Positions 1 through 5,663 of a DNA stretch of 5,663 nt are shown here, piece after piece; position 1 is the first letter of the stretch; every line of letters begins with the position of its first letter. The DNA comes from Candidatus Omnitrophota bacterium (lineage in GTDB: Bacteria; Omnitrophota; Gorgyraeia; Aquiviventales; Aquiviventaceae). The notes beneath the pieces were generated by a model. The model saw nothing but the letters and a program-made list of their open reading frames with translations, was not told the DNA's origin and did no database searches. Both the position numbers and the translations under genes were made by a program. Where the stretch lies: the NCBI GenBank assembly GCA_016206725.1, contig JACQRA010000002.1:1-5663 (forward strand). The letters run 5' to 3'.

Positions 1-2
1 CA

Positions 3-581
3 CCCGCTGCGGTCCTTCAGATGATCGCGCGGGCGAAATCCCGCGTGCCGATCGTCGTGTTGTCGTATTGGAATCCGGTGGTGCAATTCGGCGGGCAGGG
101 AACAGCGGATGACCCGGTTCCGTTTTTCCGTGAGGCGGCTCGATGTGGCGTGAGCGGGCTGATCGTGCCTGATCTGCCTCCGGATGAAGCAGAGGGCGTG
201 CACGCGATGGGGCAGCGGGAAGGAGTGGCGACGATTTTTCTCGCGGCGCCCACCAGCCCTGCCCATCGGTTGCGTCGGATCGCGCGCGCCTCGGAAGGCT
301 TCATCTATTATGTGTCGCTCACGGGGACGACGGGCGCGCGTCGACACCTCCCAGCGGAGTGGCTGCACGGGGTACGTCAGTTGAAGCTTCTGACCACCAA
401 ACCCATCTGTGTGGGCTTCGGCATCTCAACGGCGGCACAGGCGCGCGCTGTGGCCCGCGCGGCTGATGGAGTGATTGTGGGAAGCGCCCTGATTCGCGCC
501 CTGGAGCCTTACCGCGGCCAGCGTCGTCGCGTGGTGTATGAGGCGGCCTCCTTCATCCGACGCCTCCGCCGTGCCGTATGA
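3..581 (+). CDS. trpA: Tryptophan synthase alpha subunit, 5'-truncated by window edge
   Basis: TrpA cleaves indole-3-glycerol phosphate to indole and glyceraldehyde 3-phosphate, and passes indole to the TrpB subunit in the cytoplasmic alpha2-beta2 complex. The visible 192 residues form an open frame from position 3 with no start codon needed; the ATG at 21 lies inside the conserved fold and is not the start. Recognisable parts, in order, are SYWNP (fragment residues 21-25), LIVPDLP (the strand after the first helices), YYVSLTGTTGAR (the mobile loop 6 region), VGFGIS and VGSALI (the phosphate-binding end of the TIM barrel). About 75 N-terminal residues, including the catalytic Glu and Asp known for the family (Glu49 and Asp60 in Salmonella), lie outside the window, so catalytic competence cannot be checked. 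The stop TGA (579-581) overlaps the ruvX start. There is a short extra loop after the SYWNP strand. trpB presumably lies upstream, but it is not visible. Confidence 0.95.
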   Translation, partial: PAAVLQMIARAKSRVPIVVLSYWNPVVQFGGQGTADDPVPFFREAARCGVSGLIVPDLPPDEAEGVHAMGQREGVATIFLAAPTSPAHRLRRIARASEGFIYYVSLTGTTGARRHLPAEWLHGVRQLKLLTTKPICVGFGISTAAQARAVARAADGVIVGSALIRALEPYRGQRRRVVYEAASFIRRLRRAV

Positions 582-988
582 AACGAGTGCTGGGGCTGGA
601 TGTGGGAGCCAAGCGGATCGGTGTGGCCCTGAGCGATGCGCTGGGGATCACCGCCCAGCGTCTGACGTTGATCGAACGCCGTGACGTGGCGCAAGACCTC
701 GATGTCATCGCCTCGCTGGTTGCGAAGCATGACGTCGCAACGGTCGTGGTCGGCCTGCCGCTGACCATGAAAGGCGAGATGGGCGAGCAAGCGAGACTCG
801 TGATGGCGTTTGTCGAGCAACTCCGCGCTCGCCTTAGCTGTTCTGTCGAGATGGTCGATGAACGGTTGACCACGGTGGAAGGCGAGCGGGCGTTGCTGAG
901 CATGGATGCGTCTCGACGAACCCGCAAGGGACTGATTGATCAGGTGGCGGCACAACTGATCTTACAAAGCTATCTCAATGGCAGATGA
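578..988 (+). CDS. ruvX: RuvX/YqgF, RNase H-fold pre-16S rRNA nuclease (putative Holliday junction resolvase)
   Basis: The protein has 136 residues, the normal size for this family. It matches the YqgF pattern throughout: GLDVGAKRIGVALSD at residues 6-20 (first RNase H-fold strand, acidic residue Asp8), VVVGLPLTMKGEMGEQA at 56-72, VDERLTT at 93-99 (Asp94/Glu95) and GLIDQVAAQLILQSYL at 118-133 (Asp121). In E. coli the family is linked to processing of the 5' end of 16S rRNA; the older annotation is Holliday junction resolvase. It is expected to be a soluble cytoplasmic nuclease. The start ATG at 578 is fixed by the GLDVG motif only five residues in. It forms an ATGA overlap with the trpA stop and has no evident Shine-Dalgarno sequence, which suggests coupled translation from trpA. 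Its own stop overlaps the next gene in the same manner. In many bacteria ruvX sits near mltG or alaS; neither is next to it here. Confidence 0.95.
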   Translation: MKRVLGLDVGAKRIGVALSDALGITAQRLTLIERRDVAQDLDVIASLVAKHDVATVVVGLPLTMKGEMGEQARLVMAFVEQLRARLSCSVEMVDERLTTVEGERALLSMDASRRTRKGLIDQVAAQLILQSYLNGR

Positions 989-2274
989 AACATAAGAATC
1001 CATATCAGATCACCACCTTGCCCAACGGCCTGTCGGTGGCGCTGCGGCCGATGGAGCATGTCGCCTCGGTTGCCGTGGGCGTGTGGGTTCGAGCCGGCGG
1101 GCGTTATGAGCCGCTGCCGCTCTCCGGCATCTCGCACTTCGTCGAGCACCTCGTCTTCAAAGGGACCCGTCGGCGCAGTTGCGAGCAGCTCAAACAAGCC
1201 ATCGAGGGAGTCGGCGGCAGCCTCAACGGGTTTACCGCGGAAGAGTTCACGTGTTACATGGTCAAGGTTCCCGCGCGCTACGCCCGGCGAGCCGTCGAGA
1301 TTTTATCGGACATGATGCTGCGCTCGTCATTCGCGGCGGACGACGTAGAGAAAGAGCGCGAGGTCATCCTGGAAGAAATCCGGATGTATGAAGACGCCCC
1401 AGGCCAATACGTCCATGACCTCTTCAATCAATTGCTGTGGCCCAACCACCCGCTCGGCAGCCTCCTGTCAGGGACCGTCGCGACCGTGCGGAAGATGACG
1501 CGGCGCGATGTCATGAGCTATTGGCGAAGCCGGTATCACCACCGCAATCTCCTCGTGTCGTGTGCCGGCGCGTTTCATTCCGAAGAGCTTCTGCGCGGCT
1601 TGCGCGCGTCATTTGGGACGCCGCGTCGGGGATCGGTGAGACCCTTTCTCCGAGCGCCGCGCATTCGGCGGGGCCCGCAGGTACAGGTGATGGGCAAGAC
1701 GACCGAGCAGGCTCATCTCTGTCTCGGAGGGCCGGCTATCGCGCGCATGCATCCCCTGCGGTTTGCGGTGGAGTTGCTCCATGTGCTGCTGGGCGCGAAC
1801 ATGTCCTCGCGATTGTTTCGCGAGGTGCGGGAGCGGCGCGGGCTGGCCTATGAGATCGGCACGCACATCAAGCGGTTCAAAGATACCGGCGCGTTTGTGA
1901 TCTCGGCCGGCTGCGATCCAGGGAAGCTGGTGACGACCGTGAAGGTCATCGCTAACGAGCTGGCGAAGGTGCGGGCTCAGCGTGTGGGGGTCGGCGAATT
2001 GAAACGGGCCAAAGAGTTTTACCGCGGGCAACTGACCATGGCGCTCGAAGAGACGCTGGAGCACATGCTGTGGATGGGCGAGCAAGTCGTGACGGTGGGA
2101 CGGGTCGGCGAGTTGAAGCACTTGCTCTCGGCGATCGACCGCGTGTCGGTGCAAGACATCCGGCAGGCTGCGCGGGCGCTGTTCGAGGCGAAACGGCTTT
2201 TTCTCGCCATCATCGGGCCGACATCGGACGATCAGACGCAGGCGCTGCGTCGTTCCTTGGAGATGGTGCGGTGA
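985..2274 (+). CDS. M16-family zinc metallopeptidase (processing-peptidase-like, M16B type)
   Basis: The protein has 429 residues, the usual length of short bacterial M16 proteins related to the mitochondrial processing peptidase beta subunit and to Bacillus MlpA/YmxG. The inverted zinc motif HxxEH is intact as HFVEH at residues 51-55, with Glu54 as the expected catalytic base. The distal zinc ligand falls in EREVILEEIRMYED, most likely Glu131. The C-terminal half carries the family signature MSSRLFREVRERRGLAYEIG at 273-292. The N-terminal domain covers roughly residues 10-165 and the non-catalytic C-terminal domain roughly 170-400. There is no signal peptide or membrane segment, so a cytoplasmic location is inferred. 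The substrate cannot be deduced. The start at 985 overlaps the ruvX stop (ATGA), and the conserved LPNGLSV block begins at residue 12, as is usual for the family. No second M16 gene lies beside it, so it may act as a homodimer; that is inference. Confidence 0.93.
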   Translation: MKHKNPYQITTLPNGLSVALRPMEHVASVAVGVWVRAGGRYEPLPLSGISHFVEHLVFKGTRRRSCEQLKQAIEGVGGSLNGFTAEEFTCYMVKVPARYARRAVEILSDMMLRSSFAADDVEKEREVILEEIRMYEDAPGQYVHDLFNQLLWPNHPLGSLLSGTVATVRKMTRRDVMSYWRSRYHHRNLLVSCAGAFHSEELLRGLRASFGTPRRGSVRPFLRAPRIRRGPQVQVMGKTTEQAHLCLGGPAIARMHPLRFAVELLHVLLGANMSSRLFREVRERRGLAYEIGTHIKRFKDTGAFVISAGCDPGKLVTTVKVIANELAKVRAQRVGVGELKRAKEFYRGQLTMALEETLEHMLWMGEQVVTVGRVGELKHLLSAIDRVSVQDIRQAARALFEAKRLFLAIIGPTSDDQTQALRRSLEMVR

Positions 2275-2288
2275 CCCATTCGACGCAC

Positions 2289-2292
2289 GGAG
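2289..2292 (+). promoter_or_regulatory. Shine-Dalgarno sequence for rpe
   Basis: GGAG lies seven bases before the ATG at 2300 and ten before the adjacent ATG at 2303. It is in the 25-base gap after the peptidase gene and is the only clear, well-spaced ribosome binding site among the five visible starts. The spacing slightly favours 2300 as the start. Confidence 0.65.
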
Positions 2293-2299
2293 TCGAACC

Positions 2300-2959
2300 A
2301 TGATGCGCAAGCTTCTGGTGGCCCCCAGTTTGTTGGCGTGTGATTTCACTCGACTCGCCGAGGAAGTCAACGCCGTGGAGCAGGCAGGGGCGGATTGGCT
2401 GCACCTGGATGTGATGGACGGGCATTTCGTCCCCAACATCAGCTTTGGTCCCGTCATTGTGGAGGCGGTGCACCGGGTCGCCCACCGTCCGTTGGATGTC
2501 CAGTTGATGATCGAGCATCCTGAGCAGTATGTGGACGCGTTCCTCAAGGCGGGTACGGATCATCTGACGGTCCATGTCGAATCCGACGGATTGAAAAGCC
2601 CCGCCACGCTCACGACGTTCCTGCGCGATCTGCGCCGCCGCAAGATTCGCGCGGGACTCTCCGTCAAACCGAAGACGCCGGCCGAGGCCTTGCGTCCGTA
2701 TCTGGACGAGATCGATCAGATTCTCGTGATGACGGTGGAGCCGGGTTTCGGGGGGCAGGCGTTTATGCCGGACATGCTCGACAAGATTCGGACGTGTCGG
2801 GAATGGTTCGCCGGGGACATCGTCATTGACGGGGGCATCAACCCGCAGACGGCCGCCTTGGTGGTGGAGGCGGGGGCGAATGTCCTCGTCGCCGGCACCG
2901 CCATTTTCCGCCAACCGAATTACCACCACGCGATTCAAGCGCTTCGAGCCGCGGCGTAA
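2300..2959 (+). CDS. rpe: Ribulose-phosphate 3-epimerase
   Basis: Rpe interconverts D-ribulose 5-phosphate and D-xylulose 5-phosphate in the pentose phosphate pathway or Calvin cycle. The 219 residues match the family in length and along the whole (beta/alpha)8 barrel: VAPSLLACDF at 7-16, LHLDVMDGHFVPNISFGP at 34-51, LTVHVES at 89-95, VMTVEPGFGGQAF near 146-158 and VIDGGIN at 175-181, followed by the phosphate-binding VLVAGTAIF. His35, Asp37 and Asp177 fit three of the four known metal ligands, and Asp37 and Asp177 are also the catalytic acid/base pair. The fourth ligand, normally His in DVHLMI, is Gln68 here (codon CAG, 2501-2503), while the flanking residues are conserved. The adjacent Met codons at 2300 and 2303 leave the exact start ambiguous by one residue. 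The TAA stop is one base before the mutase start, so the two genes are probably co-translated. Confidence 0.95.
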   Translation: MMRKLLVAPSLLACDFTRLAEEVNAVEQAGADWLHLDVMDGHFVPNISFGPVIVEAVHRVAHRPLDVQLMIEHPEQYVDAFLKAGTDHLTVHVESDGLKSPATLTTFLRDLRRRKIRAGLSVKPKTPAEALRPYLDEIDQILVMTVEPGFGGQAFMPDMLDKIRTCREWFAGDIVIDGGINPQTAALVVEAGANVLVAGTAIFRQPNYHHAIQALRAAA

Positions 2960-2960
2960 G

Positions 2961-4370
2961 ATGGCGATCAAGTTTGGAACCGAGGGCTGGCGGGCGCTCA
3001 TGACGGGAGAATTTACCATCGAGAATGTCCGCCGAGTCAGTCAGGCGATCGCGGAGCATTTTCTCTCAACGTCTCATTCCTCGGCACCCACCCTCGCCGT
3101 AGGGTATGATGTGCGCGCGCACTCCGAGGAATTTGCCACGGCGGTCTGCGAGGTCTTAACAGCCAACACGATCAAAACGATCTTGTCGAATCGCTCGGTG
3201 CCGACCTGCGCCGTGAGCCGCTATGTGGTGGACCACCGGCTGGGCGGGGGCATCGTCATCACGGCGAGCCACAACCCTCCAAGCTATAACGGGATCAAAG
3301 TCAAGGAAGCCTTTGGCGGTTCGGCGACGACGGAAACCGTCGCGTCCATCGAATCACGCCTGGGATGCTCGCCCAAGCGTCTCGCCTTCGCGCAGGCGCG
3401 CAAGCGCCTCCTGGTTCGCCGAGCCGATTTTCTCTCAGGATTTCTCGCAGGGATTCGCGCCTTCATTGATCTGGCGGCGATTCGTCGCAGCCGCGTGAAG
3501 GCCCTCGTTGACTCGATGCATGGAACCGGCGGCCGCCTGATCGAGCGGTTGCTGCGCGGCGGACGATGTCGCATCGAGACCTTGCATCCCGAGGCGGATC
3601 CACTCTTCGGCGGGCAGGCCCCTGAGCCGATCGCCAGCCACCTCACCGAATTGGCCAAACGGCTGAAGTCCCGTCGATGGAACGTGGGGATCGCAACGGA
3701 CGGCGATGCGGATCGTTTAGGAATCATCGCGCCCGGCGGAGTCTTCTTGAATCCCGGCCAAGTGTTGTGCATTGTGGCCGACTATCTCATCACGATCCGA
3801 CAGCGGAGAGGCGCGATCGTCAAGACAGTCTCCAACACCTCCATGATTCATCGCTTGGGCCAGGCCCATGGGTTGGACGTGATCGAAGTGCCGGTGGGGT
3901 TCAAGCACATCGCGAAGCTCATGCTGGACGGCGGGGTGCTGATCGGCGGCGAGGAATCCGGCGGGATCGGCGTTCACGGCTATCTCCCGGAACGGGATGG
4001 CGTGTTGATGGGCTTGCTTGTCTTGGAGGCGATGGCCGTGCAGGGCCGTGGAATTCTCGAGCTCTTGCGCGGACTGGAGCGGCGGTTGGGACGGTGGGCC
4101 TATGCCCGTCGGGATTTGACGGTCTCTCCGGCAAGAGTCAGTCGTTTCTTTGAACGGTTGCGCCGTTCGCCGCCGACGAAGATCGCCGGCACGGTGGTCA
4201 GCGAGGTGAATGCCGTGGACGGCGTCAAGCTGATCGGCTCGGATGAGAGTTGGCTGTTGTTCCGCCGCTCAGGGACCGAGCCGATTGTGCGCGTGTATGC
4301 CGAGAGCCCGCACACCGGCCGCGTCAACCGGCTCCTCGCCTTCGGCGTCAAATTGGTCAATTCGGTCTAG
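2961..4370 (+). CDS. Phosphoglucomutase/phosphomannomutase family protein (alpha-D-phosphohexomutase)
   Basis: This 469-residue protein has the four-domain phosphohexomutase architecture. The N-terminus reads KFGTEGWRALMTGEFT (residues 4-19). The phosphoserine loop is TASHNPPSYNGIKVK with Ser103 as the phosphorylated residue, the metal loop is DGDADR at 247-252, the sugar-recognition loop is GEESGG at 330-335 and the phosphate-binding loop is RRSGTEP at 435-441. These enzymes move phosphate between C1 and C6 of hexoses through a bisphosphorylated intermediate; they are cytoplasmic and Mg-dependent. The sugar loop differs from the GEMSGH of the Pseudomonas PMM/PGM enzyme, so glucose, mannose or another sugar cannot be chosen from sequence alone. 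The frame stays open upstream to 2826, but that part overlaps rpe and lacks family similarity. ATG 2961 directly precedes the conserved N-terminus and follows the rpe stop by one base. No Shine-Dalgarno sequence is evident, so reinitiation after rpe is likely. Confidence 0.92.
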   Translation: MAIKFGTEGWRALMTGEFTIENVRRVSQAIAEHFLSTSHSSAPTLAVGYDVRAHSEEFATAVCEVLTANTIKTILSNRSVPTCAVSRYVVDHRLGGGIVITASHNPPSYNGIKVKEAFGGSATTETVASIESRLGCSPKRLAFAQARKRLLVRRADFLSGFLAGIRAFIDLAAIRRSRVKALVDSMHGTGGRLIERLLRGGRCRIETLHPEADPLFGGQAPEPIASHLTELAKRLKSRRWNVGIATDGDADRLGIIAPGGVFLNPGQVLCIVADYLITIRQRRGAIVKTVSNTSMIHRLGQAHGLDVIEVPVGFKHIAKLMLDGGVLIGGEESGGIGVHGYLPERDGVLMGLLVLEAMAVQGRGILELLRGLERRLGRWAYARRDLTVSPARVSRFFERLRRSPPTKIAGTVVSEVNAVDGVKLIGSDESWLLFRRSGTEPIVRVYAESPHTGRVNRLLAFGVKLVNSV

Positions 4371-4382
4371 TCAGTCTTTTCC

Positions 4383-5663
<1,281 letters not shown>

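Noticed and set aside
1609..2547. A 312-codon minus-strand frame across the peptidase/rpe junction
   Set aside because: It is antisense to two recognised genes, shows no known domain, and its composition is that of a shadow frame.
2826..2960. A 45-residue N-terminal extension of the mutase from an upstream ATG
   Set aside because: It overlaps the 3' end of rpe in another frame, is Arg/Pro-rich, and lacks family similarity; the conserved mutase N-terminus begins right after ATG 2961.
2210..3019. A 269-codon minus-strand frame opposite rpe
   Set aside because: It is a shadow of rpe and its junctions; the plus strand is clearly coding through almost the entire stretch.
3677..4153. A 158-codon plus-strand frame inside the mutase gene
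   Set aside because: It is out of frame with the mutase, whose metal-binding, sugar-binding and other motifs continue uninterrupted through this region.
4338..4380. Small inverted repeats (GCC-TTC-GGC and AATTGGTCAATT) followed by TCTTTT, as a possible terminator before lepA
   Set aside because: The stems are 3-5 bp with very short loops, lie inside the mutase coding end, and the T-run is not directly after the stem. lepA follows at once, so a terminator is not supported.

Overview
The window is a dense, GC-rich (about 60 % by eye) piece of bacterial chromosome with every gene on the + strand. It holds six protein genes and almost no non-coding DNA: the end of trpA, then ruvX, an M16-family zinc peptidase gene, rpe, a phosphohexomutase gene and the first 427 codons of lepA. 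I see no RNA genes, mobile elements, CRISPR arrays or substantial repeats. The taxon cannot be fixed from these genes. The GC content, codon use and protein style would suit a Nitrospirota-like, NC10-like or deltaproteobacterial lineage, but that is a low-confidence guess.

Layout: trpA (partial, ends 581) overlaps ruvX (578-988) by four bases in an ATGA junction. ruvX overlaps the peptidase gene (985-2274) in the same way. After 25 bases, which carry the only clear Shine-Dalgarno sequence near a start (GGAG), comes rpe (2300-2959). One base separates the rpe stop from the mutase start (2961-4370), and 12 bases separate that gene from lepA (4383 onward, cut by the window end). The longest non-coding stretch is 25 bases. 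The window therefore looks like the inside of one transcription unit, with several junctions probably relying on translational coupling. I see no promoter or terminator.

Functionally the genes are housekeeping and mixed: the last step of tryptophan synthesis (TrpA), 16S rRNA 5'-end maturation (RuvX/YqgF), probable cytoplasmic proteolysis (M16), pentose-phosphate metabolism (Rpe), sugar-phosphate mutation (phosphohexomutase) and a ribosome-associated GTPase (LepA/EF4). Rpe and the mutase both belong to central sugar-phosphate metabolism; RuvX and LepA both act on ribosomes.

I found no convincing new biological system. The points most worth a second look are a His-to-Gln change at an expected metal ligand of Rpe, a LepA that departs from its family consensus in several conserved places, and the in-frame single-stop arrangement between the mutase and lepA.
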